Assembly: GCA_964634815.1 (NCBI GenBank)
Contig: CAZWMD010000012.1
Coordinates: 1-64,000 of the forward strand
Direction of reading: 5' to 3'
DNA from: JALZVT01 sp964634815
Lineage (GTDB): Bacteria > Pseudomonadota > Gammaproteobacteria > Pseudomonadales > Azotimanducaceae
Length of the DNA: 64,000 bases
Position numbers and translations under genes: made by a program. Below are positions 1 through 8,209 of the stretch, one piece after another. Under the pieces are notes generated by a model that worked only from the letters and a program-made list of their open reading frames with translations, was not told where the DNA came from and made no database searches. Position 1 is the first letter of the stretch, and each line of letters opens with the position of its first letter.

Positions 1-2
1 GC

Positions 3-770
3 TTAGGCGTCGTTCAACTGCCGTTTAGCTTCCTGTCGTCGTTGTTCCAGGCCCTGTTTACGATCGGTAATGAATCCCGGTCGTTCCTGAGCGGGTAGGT
101 ATTCTATGAATCGGTCTAGAGCTGCAAAACTCTTATGAGTCCAGTAGTCAGGGTCAACCTGAACCTGGAGTGTTTTGGTGTCACCAAATGCTCGATAAAC
201 GCCCAACACTTCGTTCACTTTGACAAAATCGGTCAACAGGCTCGATTCCAGCAGGAATTCGACATCCATCATCAGATGATTGTCTTCGTTGAAAGACACT
301 CTTTCCTGGATACTCCGGTGATAAAAGTAACCGACTGGATTGTTGGGGAAGGCATTGGGTTCCCAGTGTCGGATCATCTCCTGAAACCTTAGTCGTGGCG
401 AGTTAACAAAGTACCCCTCGTCCATCTTGACGAGCACATCGCCTACTACAAATTCTGCGCCGCTCTTGAACAGATCCAGCACGCTTGAAAAGGCGTCAGG
501 CAGAAAATAGTCATCCGCATTCAGATAGGCAATTATGTCGCCCGTGGCCATCTGAAATCCTTTGTTCATCGCGTTCGATTGGCCACTGTCTGGCTCAGAG
601 ACCCATGTCAGATGAGGATATCTTTTCAGGATATCGATGGTTCCATCTGTCGAGCCGCCATCCGCAATAATGTGTTCAAAATACGGATAGCTTTGTCCCA
701 GCACGCTCTTGATGGCGACCTCAATGTGGTCTTTCGCGTTTAGACAAGGAGTGATGATGGAAAATTTCAC
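3..770 (-). CDS. Family 2 glycosyltransferase
   Basis: A 255-residue GT-A type sugar transferase, probably adding one residue to the polysaccharide made by this locus on the cytoplasmic side. Visible motifs are the N-terminal nucleotide-binding strand IITPCLN (about 4-10), DGGSTDGT (about 37-44) and the metal-binding NADD (84-87). It has no membrane segment, so it is a soluble or peripheral enzyme. Its ATG overlaps the stop of the upstream gene by four bases (ATGA), so it is translationally coupled as the last visible gene of the minus-strand cluster. Donor and acceptor sugars cannot be read from the sequence. Confidence 0.9.
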   Translation of the reverse strand: MKFSIITPCLNAKDHIEVAIKSVLGQSYPYFEHIIADGGSTDGTIDILKRYPHLTWVSEPDSGQSNAMNKGFQMATGDIIAYLNADDYFLPDAFSSVLDLFKSGAEFVVGDVLVKMDEGYFVNSPRLRFQEMIRHWEPNAFPNNPVGYFYHRSIQERVSFNEDNHLMMDVEFLLESSLLTDFVKVNEVLGVYRAFGDTKTLQVQVDPDYWTHKSFAALDRFIEYLPAQERPGFITDRKQGLEQRRQEAKRQLNDA

Positions 771-2354
771 TGGCCTGAGCTCCGCAGCAGTTTTGAAGTC
801 TCTAAAGAATGCATGAAGTACTCACCGGTCAATTTCTTTTTGATTGGGTGGTGTTTTAAATACTCATGAGCGTGCACAACAAGTGCCTTGTTATTCAGTT
901 TTTCTGAGGCTTCTTCTAAGGTAGTGAAATACAACGGGTAGCCTGCACCCAAATACTCGACTACCGGGTCTAGTGGGTTGATTAGCAGAGGGGTGTTGCG
1001 GACGATGCATTCGATGACAGCGTTGTTGGCGCTCGCATCATACAGTTGCATAAATACTACCGATTCACTTAAAAGTTGGTCGTATTGATCGTTGGCGAGA
1101 AATTCTAGTTCGGCAACGGAATTAGTCATCGAACGTTCAAATAGCCCCTGGTCCAGGTGGAGCTGTTGCTCTGTAGCAAGTGCGTCAAGGAAAGCCTCAT
1201 CATTTCGCGGCCGCAGAAATACTTTTTCGTAATCACCCTCAGGTAGTTCGTAGATCGCATGGAGTACTCGTAGCCACCAGCCAAGTTGAACAACCTTTGG
1301 TCTTTTCTGACTCAGATATCGACTGGGGTCCCACAAAACATCAGGGGTTTCAGTAGGGTGAATTAGTGTTTCGATTGGCAAGTCAACCAGCTTCTGCAGT
1401 TCTCTTCGATGATAGTTTGAAAGGCAATACAGCCCTTTGCAAAATGGTTCGCTTGCTTTCCAGTAGTCGGATGCAAACAACGCCTGGTTTGATTGGTCTT
1501 TGAGAAACCAATCTGGTCCACCTGGAGGAACATGAATAATTCCGAGCCAGGGCGTGAGAGTGGCGCCCCTGCCTCCTTCCCAACAGAAGGTTCTTTCCAT
1601 AAAGGTGTCGAGATAGATTGCTTCAGTGTCGTGCAATTCGGCCAGATGCTGGACGGCAAAAGCCCAACCACTCCGATGGGCGCCGAAATACTCCTCAATT
1701 TGACCTCCGAGGTTGAGCTTGCAGGTGCCTGTGGCTGCGGCAACGATGGTCTTTGTCGCCAGTTCAGCATCGCGCGCGTTCTGTGCCGCTCCTGCTTCTC
1801 TGGCTTCAATTGCTTTCTGGGCTTCAATAGATTTTTGGGCCTCAATTGCTTTCTGGGCTTCAATAGCTTTTTTGGCCTCAGTAGATTTTTCAGCTTCATG
1901 TGCTTTATCGGCTTCGTGAGCTTTTTCAGCTTCGTTGGCTCTTTTAGCTTCGAGCGCTTTTTGAGCTTCGATAACGCTCTTAGCTTGGCTTGCTTCTTTT
2001 TCCTCTAATGCTTCTTTTGCCTCTAGTGCTTCTTTTGCTTCGAGTGCTTTTTTGGCCTCTGCCTCGGCGTGTGCGCGCAATTCTGCAGAGGTCAGTGCGC
2101 TCCCGGGTTCGCTTGCTGATTCGGCAGGAGGTGGTTTCACTTTGTTGCGCAATAACGCCAGGGGTCCTAAGGCTAAGCGGCCAACTCTCCATGTCCGACT
2201 GCCGAGCATGCCCTGGATAACCTGCTCCTTTTCCCAGGTCTCCTGCTCTTGCTTTGTAATGATGCGCTGTAGTGACTGCGTAGATGTAGAGATCTGCATC
2301 ATTCGGCGTTTCAGCTGTGCGTTTTCTTCCCCCAGTCGGTCGCTTTCTTCCTTC
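767..2354 (-). CDS. C-terminal part of a sulfotransferase-coiled coil-glycosyltransferase protein
   Basis: Alone this reads as a 511-residue protein starting at an ATG at 2302. The frame is open further upstream, however, and reads LGEENAQLKRR before that ATG, continuing the heptad repeat of the sulfotransferase gene across the N gap. I therefore treat 767-3966 as one gene (see findings). The part begins with the end of the coiled coil and a TWRVGRLALGPL segment, then about 100 residues of Ala/Glu/Lys repeats (nt 1777-2077). A roughly 320-residue domain follows that resembles a GT-B sugar transferase: IHVPPGGPDWF, then near the end NAVIECIVRNTPLLINPLDP, the usual place for donor binding. The family assignment of this last domain is tentative and its substrate is unknown. 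Confidence 0.75.
1777..2077 (-). repeat. Coding Ala/Glu/Lys-rich hexapeptide repeat
   Basis: About 100 residues built from degenerate six-residue units of the form AIEAQK, ALEAKE and AHEAEK. The most regular run is four near-identical units around nt 1800-1870. The composition favours a long, highly charged single helix acting as a rigid spacer between the coiled coil and the glycosyltransferase-like domain. On the DNA level the unit is 18 nt, so the copy number could vary between strains. Confidence 0.8.
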
Positions 2355-2476
2355 NNNNNNNNNNNNNNNNNNNNNNNNNNNNNNNNNNNNNNNNNNNNNN
2401 NNNNNNNNNNNNNNNNNNNNNNNNNNNNNNNNNNNNNNNNNNNNNNNNNNNNNNCAGTCGGTCGCTTTCTTCCTTC
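2333..2476. repeat. 21-nt heptad-coding repeat around assembly gap
   Basis: The 22 nt at 2333-2354 are identical to 2455-2476, on either side of the N run, and a degenerate further copy follows at about 2476-2490. The unit is 21 nt and encodes the heptad SDRLKEE on the minus strand. A short tandem repeat here would explain why the assembler failed to join the two contigs. Confidence 0.85.
2355..2454. other. Assembly gap, 100 N
   Basis: Exactly 100 undetermined bases flanked by a 22-nt duplication. Removing the N run and one copy (122 nt) leaves 3078 nt between 3966 and 767, an exact multiple of three. This restores one open frame of 1025 codons. Extra 21-nt repeat units would not change that frame. 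Confidence 0.95.
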
Positions 2477-3966
2477 AGTCGGTCGCTCTGACTAACAAGT
2501 TGCTGTGTCTCAGCTTTCAGCGTGGATATGGCGGAGTTCAGAGTTTCTTTATGTTTTTGATCTTCGTCGCGTTGCTTTATCGCCAGATCTCTCGCAGATC
2601 TTGCGTTATGTAACTCGTCTTCGACTTTTTTGAACAGGGCCTGACTAGTGCCAAGTTCTTGCTGGGTGCGAGAAAGATCTGCCTGCAAATTAGAGAAGCT
2701 GTTGTGCGCTTCTCTTAATTCGACGTCTCTGATTCTCATAGTGTCTGCTGCGTCTTTTTGGTGCTGATGGAGCTCATTCTGCAACGACGTCGACAGAGAG
2801 AGTGCGGCTGCCAGTTCACCTCGCAGAGTGCTTAACTCCGTGCTGATATCCCGGAGTTGAGCTTGCTGGCGATCAGTCTGTTCTTTCAGTTGTTGGTTGT
2901 ATCTCTGGCGCTCAAGTTCTGCCTTGTTCTCTCGCTCTGCCTCCAGTTTTTCGATCGCAGCAGAAAATCTCTCCAGATCTTCCCGGTTTACTCTTTCTGC
3001 CCGTGTGGATTCATGCGCGTCTTTCTCGTTATCCAGTTCCTGCTGTAGTAATGAAATATTTCCCTGTAGCTCGATTTCAGTTTCCGAGACTTGGGTATCT
3101 TGGGCGATGGCGATAAGTGCAGGATCTAAGGTGGCAAAGGTATCTTCGTAGCCGCGTTCGACCAGATAGTCATTAAGTAAGGGTGGTATGGATGCGGCAT
3201 CCATGGGACTGAGTTCCTGTTTCCAGCGAGCAATGCTTGTTGCTTGAATCGTTTCAGTTTTCTTAACATCTGAAGAACCGGCCTCCCATTCGGGGTATTC
3301 ATGGGGCTGGTTCGAGAAATTTAGCATTGCAGCTTCAAATGGCTGTTGTAGAAACTCACATATTCCTTTCAGTTCGTTCTCTGGATTAGTGGCCAGAGCT
3401 TCGTAGCGCAAGTGGTAGACCCTTTTGGGTATACGATTCAGAATTTTGCTCGCTTGTTGCTCCCATACCATCCAGCGGTTGAGCGAGTTGATAAAAGTAA
3501 GATCACCAAAATCATGACCGAGGGTAGAGTCGGAAAAAAATGTACCTTTCTTGGCAACTGTGGATAAGGCGACATCTCTGCCGTCTCGCAGAATGTGGAT
3601 GTATCGGGCTTCGGGCATTAACTTTCTGAGAAACCCTAAATGAGCGATGTCATTAGGCGTTTTTAACACCAGCAGAGGTTTGCCTCTGACTGCGAGATAA
3701 GGCTTGAACAAATCCTTGAGAAGCTTGGCTGTTGCCCTCATGACTTGTTTTTGGGAGGTGCCGGGGAAGTTCTTCACCAGGCCGAGCTCACCGTCCCCCA
3801 GCATTTCGGTGAGGCTTTTCAGAGATGTTTCGGTGTAGTCTCCAGTGATCCAGCCAGACTCCGGTCCAGCAGCGATCTGGGAGTGGCTATCGAGAAGCAC
3901 GCGCAGAAGTGTGGTTCCTGAACGAGGGACACCGATCACAAAGGTTGTTTGGGGCGAACTAGCCAT
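2455..3966 (-). CDS. N-terminal part: PAPS-dependent sulfotransferase plus long coiled coil
   Basis: The first 275 or so residues are a sulfotransferase of the P-loop-like fold. PRSGTTLL (14-21) is the 5'-phosphosulfate-binding loop, KTPND lies at 102-106, and LRDGRDVALS (126-135) is the 3'-phosphate-binding motif of PAPS. From about residue 295 the protein is an almost unbroken coiled coil rich in Glu, Gln, Leu and Arg, ending in SDRLKEE heptads at the N gap. The reading that crosses the Ns and stops at 2311 is a gap artefact; the in-frame continuation is the 767-2354 part. Its start overlaps the preceding glycosyltransferase gene by 8 nt. Predicted role: cytoplasmic sulfation of the glycan made by this cluster. 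Confidence 0.85.
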
Positions 3967-4831
3967 GCTGCAATTCCTCAGGGAGCGCGGCCAGATAGTC
4001 GTTGCATCGATCTATTGACGCCTTGAAATCCAGTTCGATATTGCGGCAATGGGTGATCCATGATTGCTCTATTCCCGCATAGGGGAGTAACCAGGAGAAT
4101 CTTCGGTTCAGATCGAAAAGCCGCTCGATCTCAGCTTCATCGTTAGGCAATCCGGTATTTGCGTGCCATGGGTGGTAGGTCGGTATCGTCGACCAACGAA
4201 TTGCAGCGCCGGCATTGCGAAGCCGCGTGTTCAGCTCCATCGACGCAATCCCCGGACCAGCAAAAGCCAAATGCTCCTCGTAGCCTCCAACCGCGTCAAA
4301 CATATCTCGGTGCAAAAGCGCGCAAGCTCCGAAGTTTGTTGGGTTACCAAGGACGCAGCTTTGGCGCAGAGTATTCAAATCTGGTTTTGACGGTTTTGTT
4401 GTGGTGCATTGAGCGTGCTGCTCATCGGCGGGTTGATCATACCGGCGAAAATACGTGACTTCATTTGGATGAGTGTCAAGTTTTGAAATTTGATCAAGAA
4501 AGTCAGCGCTTACGAAAATGTCTCCATCGGTCAGCAACAGCCATTGATGCTGACTATTTGCCACGCCGGCATTCACGCTGTGTCCCAGGTGCCATTGGTC
4601 TTCGCCTGGACGATCCAGCGTGTGCAGTTTGAAGCGCTTGTCGAGGGCTGCAAGTCTTCTCACATCGTCGCTAAGTGTGTAGTAGTCAACCCAGTTGAAA
4701 TCTACAGCAATTGAAGCGCTTTGCTGGCGCATGGCATCGAACCAATGTAGAGATTCACGGAAGCTTGAATCCCACGTGACCACGCTTAGTTCTGAGATTC
4801 GCAGGTGAGATTTATTCTCGAATTGATTCAT
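3959..4831 (-). CDS. GT-A glycosyltransferase with galactosyltransferase-like C-terminal region
   Basis: About 290 residues. An N-terminal GT-A half carries the metal-binding LLLTDGDIF. A C-terminal half, GACALLHRDMFDAVGGYEE then FAGPGIASMELNTRL, resembles the acceptor-side region of family 7/27-type galactosyl and N-acetylgalactosaminyl transferases. An upstream ATG at 4867 is in frame, but the ATG at 4831 forms an ATGA overlap with the stop of the preceding gene, so I chose 4831. The exact sugar is unknown. Confidence 0.85.
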   Translation of the reverse strand: MNQFENKSHLRISELSVVTWDSSFRESLHWFDAMRQQSASIAVDFNWVDYYTLSDDVRRLAALDKRFKLHTLDRPGEDQWHLGHSVNAGVANSQHQWLLLTDGDIFVSADFLDQISKLDTHPNEVTYFRRYDQPADEQHAQCTTTKPSKPDLNTLRQSCVLGNPTNFGACALLHRDMFDAVGGYEEHLAFAGPGIASMELNTRLRNAGAAIRWSTIPTYHPWHANTGLPNDEAEIERLFDLNRRFSWLLPYAGIEQSWITHCRNIELDFKASIDRCNDYLAALPEELQHG

Positions 4832-5973
4832 TGTGGAGTATACGCTCTGCGACACACAAGGTTCCAAACTGAAAATTTGTGCGCTAGCTGAAGCAGATAA
4901 TCTCTCTCGGCTCGATTGTGAGCAAGCTTTTTATCAATGGCTATTGGCAACTCTGACGCCAGTTCAGCAGCGGTGTCCAGATAGTTGGTAGAGCCCCTTA
5001 ACTCAATTTCAAGCAAAATTTCCAAGAGTGTTTCATTCAGCCGCATGGCCGGACTTTCTAATTGCAGATCGTGTAGAAAATCATGCGCGTTGCGAATGTG
5101 GTTTGCGAGCGGATCTCCAAAGCCAATAACATCTGGAATGTCCTGTTCGCTCCTGACAGCATCGATTACCGTTCTTGCGATATAGCTGGCCCAGATGTCG
5201 CCATATCGATCAACGCTTTGGCCATTCAGTGGTTCTGCCATCGACACATAGTAGAAGGCAGGGGTTATTTCGGTAAGGTAGGCGCTGTTCTGGGTGTTGA
5301 ATGGGCACCAGGTGCGTCTGTTTAGAACAACGTTGCGTCCAGGCACACCCATTGTAGTGAGTTCGACAGTGACGTGCGTGCTCGCGTCTACATCTGGTAC
5401 ACCATTCCAAAGTCCAGCCTGAGCCACCAGGCGACTTGCTGCGATATGAGTTGAGGTGCTCTCTTCAACGAATCGTTTGCTAACCGGGAAGCCGCGCGGA
5501 TGAAATTTGACATCGGGTTTGCAGTCTAGAAGTTCGCAAACGTTGTACCAGCCAGAGCTGCTGGAAGTCAGTTTCCTGGGTTCAGTTTTGCCTAGTGAGT
5601 CGAATCCGCCGAAGTAGTCAGACGCCGCAGGGTAGTTATCGTCATCGATTGTCAGTGTTATTTCGTCACCGCGTTCGTAAGCCATCAAGTGTCCGATGTT
5701 TCGACGATTATCGGTGTTGTAGGGGACGATTGAATCTAGCTCAGGATATTGCTGTAGCCATTTCTCCTGCTGCTCTGGAGAAAAGTACTCGATCTGGATC
5801 TTTGCCTCAGACAGGCTATCTACATACCGCTGTGCCTCTGGGGGAGTCTTTCGATCTGCAATGATGATTACACTCACCTGCTGATCACGATTGTTGACCT
5901 GTGCGTTTGCAGACAGATCAGCGAGCAGAGTGGGCACGTTGATGGTCGTGATGACGGCTGTGAATCGACTCAT
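4828..5973 (-). CDS. RGP / UDP-arabinopyranose mutase-like protein
   Basis: A 381-residue protein with the layout of the reversibly glycosylated polypeptide family (GT75), known mainly from plants as UDP-arabinopyranose mutases. Matching landmarks are TIDDDNYP (108-115, the acidic metal/nucleotide motif), PRGFPVSKR (159-167; the Arg region is autoglycosylated in plant proteins), LWNGVPDVDA (188-197) and DRYGDIWAS (255-263). It lies between the Wzt ATPase gene (4-nt ATGA overlap at 5970-5973) and a glycosyltransferase gene, so it most likely supplies or transfers an unusual sugar for the polysaccharide. Mutase versus transferase activity cannot be decided here. Confidence 0.75.
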   Translation of the reverse strand: MSRFTAVITTINVPTLLADLSANAQVNNRDQQVSVIIIADRKTPPEAQRYVDSLSEAKIQIEYFSPEQQEKWLQQYPELDSIVPYNTDNRRNIGHLMAYERGDEITLTIDDDNYPAASDYFGGFDSLGKTEPRKLTSSSSGWYNVCELLDCKPDVKFHPRGFPVSKRFVEESTSTHIAASRLVAQAGLWNGVPDVDASTHVTVELTTMGVPGRNVVLNRRTWCPFNTQNSAYLTEITPAFYYVSMAEPLNGQSVDRYGDIWASYIARTVIDAVRSEQDIPDVIGFGDPLANHIRNAHDFLHDLQLESPAMRLNETLLEILLEIELRGSTNYLDTAAELASELPIAIDKKLAHNRAERDYLLQLAHKFSVWNLVCRRAYTPQ

Positions 5974-7352
5974 GATTCGTGTTCGAATACCACGCGGCTG
6001 GTAGCGTCAATATCAATAAAGCCCCAATGTACGCGATCTGGATTGGGAAGCACCTTGAATACAAAACAATCATCGCCGCGAAAGAGCACCGTTTTTGTTT
6101 CTCCTTCTATCTGGGTCACACCGGCACTGACAAAATAGTCGCCTTGCAGAAGCGGGCAACGAAACTCGAAAAAAACCGTCGAGCGACCTGAGGGTAGATC
6201 GATAGTGCCGTGATCTATGGGATGGCGCACGCCGGCTATCTCAACACCTTTTTTTGTCTTTATCGAAATTGGAAAGACAACTTTTGTATAAGGTGTTTTG
6301 CAGTCATATTCGATCCGCAAGACGACAGTATCGCCTGGGCTCAGCGTATTCAGTCGTTCATTCGACAAGGTGTTCATGGTGATGCTGTGCAGTTCAATCT
6401 CTGCGTTGCGGACCTGGCTGAAGCTTGCGATCTCAAGGNNNNNNNNNNNNNNNNNNNNNNNNNNNNNNNNNNNNNNNNNNNNNNNNNNNNNNNNNNNNNN
6501 NNNNNNNNNNNNNNNNNNNNNNNNNNNNNNNNNNNNNNTGAAGCTTGCGATCTCAAGGTCTGGATCTATTTGTTGTTTGGACGGTTGTTTGGATTGATCA
6601 GTAGTTGGTATGGCGGGGTTCTTGCTGTCCAAATTTCTTAGATAGTCTTTCACAACGGCCGTAGGTGCGCCATCTGCTAACAGCTTGCCATGGTCGAGTA
6701 GAATAGCGCGCTTGCAAAACTCTACAATTGTCTGGTTGTCGTGACTAACGAACAGTACGGTAGAGCCTTCGCTCATTAGTGCTTCCATGCGTGCGTAGCA
6801 CTTTCTCTGAAACTGGCTGTCACCTACAGCCAGAACTTCATCGACGATGAGCAAGTCTGGTCTTATGCTTGTCGCAGCGGCAAAGGCGACGCGTGCACGC
6901 ATGCCCGTTGAGTAGTATTTCATCGGGCGTTCAATCATATCGCCAATGTCTGCGAATTCTACGATGGCCTGGGTTCGTTCCGCACTCTGGTTGGTATTGC
7001 TTGTGTCCAGTCTTGATAGAAATTCTGCATTCTCACGACCGCTGTGCTCAAGATTCATACCGGCACCCAGATCAAGCAGTGTAGAAGTCTCTCCGTGTCG
7101 TTTCACGGCCCCACCGCTAGGTGGAATCAGTCCCGCCACAATCTTTAGTAGCGTCGATTTTCCTGCACCGTTGTGACCCACTATGCCTAACACTTCACCC
7201 TTGGGTACGCTGAGGGTGATATCAGACAGCGCGCTAACTTCTTTGTGAAATTTCTTGCCGCGAAAACTGAGTGCTTCGCGGAGTCGATCGGAGGGTGTGC
7301 TATAGACTTTGTATACTTTACTTACCTTGTCTAACTCAAATGCCAGAGTCAT
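5970..7352 (-). CDS. wzt: Polysaccharide ABC exporter ATPase with C-terminal Wzt domain
   Basis: The ATPase subunit of an O-antigen/polysaccharide exporter. Walker A is GHNGAGKST (59-67), the ABC signature is STGMRARVA (148-156) and Walker B is LLIVDEVL (167-174). After a linker of about 30 residues, the last 150 residues form a beta-rich domain like the carbohydrate-binding domain of Wzt proteins that recognise a capped chain end. The frame is interrupted by 100 N and a 20-nt duplication encoding LEIASF. Removing both (120 nt) keeps the frame and gives about 420 residues, normal for Wzt. It is coupled to the permease gene, with start and stop meeting at 7352. Confidence 0.92.
   Translation of the reverse strand: MTLAFELDKVSKVYKVYSTPSDRLREALSFRGKKFHKEVSALSDITLSVPKGEVLGIVGHNGAGKSTLLKIVAGLIPPSGGAVKRHGETSTLLDLGAGMNLEHSGRENAEFLSRLDTSNTNQSAERTQAIVEFADIGDMIERPMKYYSTGMRARVAFAAATSIRPDLLIVDEVLAVGDSQFQRKCYARMEALMSEGSTVLFVSHDNQTIVEFCKRAILLDHGKLLADGAPTAVVKDYLRNLDSKNPAIPTTDQSKQPSKQQIDPDLEIASFXXXXXXXXXXXXXXXXXXXXXXXXXXXXXXXXXXLEIASFSQVRNAEIELHSITMNTLSNERLNTLSPGDTVVLRIEYDCKTPYTKVVFPISIKTKKGVEIAGVRHPIDHGTIDLPSGRSTVFFEFRCPLLQGDYFVSAGVTQIEGETKTVLFRGDDCFVFKVLPNPDRVHWGFIDIDATSRVVFEHES
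6439..6538. other. Assembly gap, 100 N
   Basis: Exactly 100 undetermined bases inside the wzt-like gene, flanked by identical 20-nt copies at 6419-6438 and 6539-6558. It is probably an unmerged overlap of two contigs. Collapsing it removes 120 nt, a multiple of three, and leaves a continuous ATPase gene. Confidence 0.95.
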
Positions 7353-8134
7353 TAGTTGAGCACCTCTATGAAGTGCGCCTGCAGTCGCCTGAAAATGCTA
7401 AAGCCTGCGACTAAAAGTACGATGATAGCAGCCAGTAACAACCCGTCGTTTAGCACCTCTGGTTGACCGTAGTCATAGTTGAAAAAACTTCGGCGGTAGC
7501 CCGCGACGATGTGATACATGGGGTTGAGTTGTGCGAGCCACCTTGCCCGTTCTGGCAGCTGACTGATGTCCCAGAAAATCGGCGTCAGCCAGAACCCGAA
7601 TTGACTGATCAATAGCACCAGATTACTCAAGTCTTTGGAGAAAACACTGATAGAGGCGATGATCCAGCCAAGACCCAGTAACAGGGCAACCATCAGCGAA
7701 AAATAGACCAACACGCCACCGATGGCAGGAGTGAAATTCACTCCTTGTGTGACTGCGAAAAAAACAACGGCGGCCAGAAAAACCGCATGAACGAGGCTAT
7801 GACTAATAAGTTTAACCATCGGCAGGAACGCCGGTTCAATATTCGGGTGGGGTAACAGGTAACTGTAGTTCCGAACAACTAAGGTCATGTCTGTCAGGCA
7901 AGATGCGAAGTAAACCCAGGGGATGTAGCCAACCATGAACCATAAGACGAAGGGTTCATCAGCGACATTGCTTACCCGCAAGCCATAGGTGAAGACCCCA
8001 TAAACCAGGCCAAAAAACAGCAGAGGTTGCAGTAACAGCCAAGCCGGCCCCAAGATGGACCCCTCGCCCTGCGCTGTCAGGTCTCGTCGGGCCAGTGATA
8101 GCGTTAGGCGCAATGCTGAGCTAGCGCTGGTCAT
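7352..8134 (-). CDS. wzm: Polysaccharide ABC exporter permease (ABC-2 type)
   Basis: A 260-residue inner-membrane protein of the ABC-2 family, with a cytoplasmic N-terminus (LARRDLTAQGEGSILGPAW, the typical interface helix region) and about six hydrophobic segments. It ends in YRRSFFN followed by a last membrane pair. With the adjacent ATPase it would move an undecaprenyl-linked glycan across the inner membrane. It is the first gene of the minus-strand transcription unit that runs down to position 3. A 75-bp spacer separates it from the divergent ligase-like gene. Confidence 0.93.
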   Translation of the reverse strand: MTSASSALRLTLSLARRDLTAQGEGSILGPAWLLLQPLLFFGLVYGVFTYGLRVSNVADEPFVLWFMVGYIPWVYFASCLTDMTLVVRNYSYLLPHPNIEPAFLPMVKLISHSLVHAVFLAAVVFFAVTQGVNFTPAIGGVLVYFSLMVALLLGLGWIIASISVFSKDLSNLVLLISQFGFWLTPIFWDISQLPERARWLAQLNPMYHIVAGYRRSFFNYDYGQPEVLNDGLLLAAIIVLLVAGFSIFRRLQAHFIEVLN

Positions 8135-8209
8135 CGAGCGTTGGTTTCACGAAAATTGCGATTAAACGGCTGTTAGGTTGCGCAATTTTATCCTAATGGC
8201 ACTGCGTTT

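Noticed and set aside
1493..2220. Long plus-strand open frames with Phe/Leu-rich repeats
   Set aside because: They are the reverse reading of the Ala/Glu/Lys repeat in the sulfotransferase fusion gene. The repeat keeps all frames free of stops.
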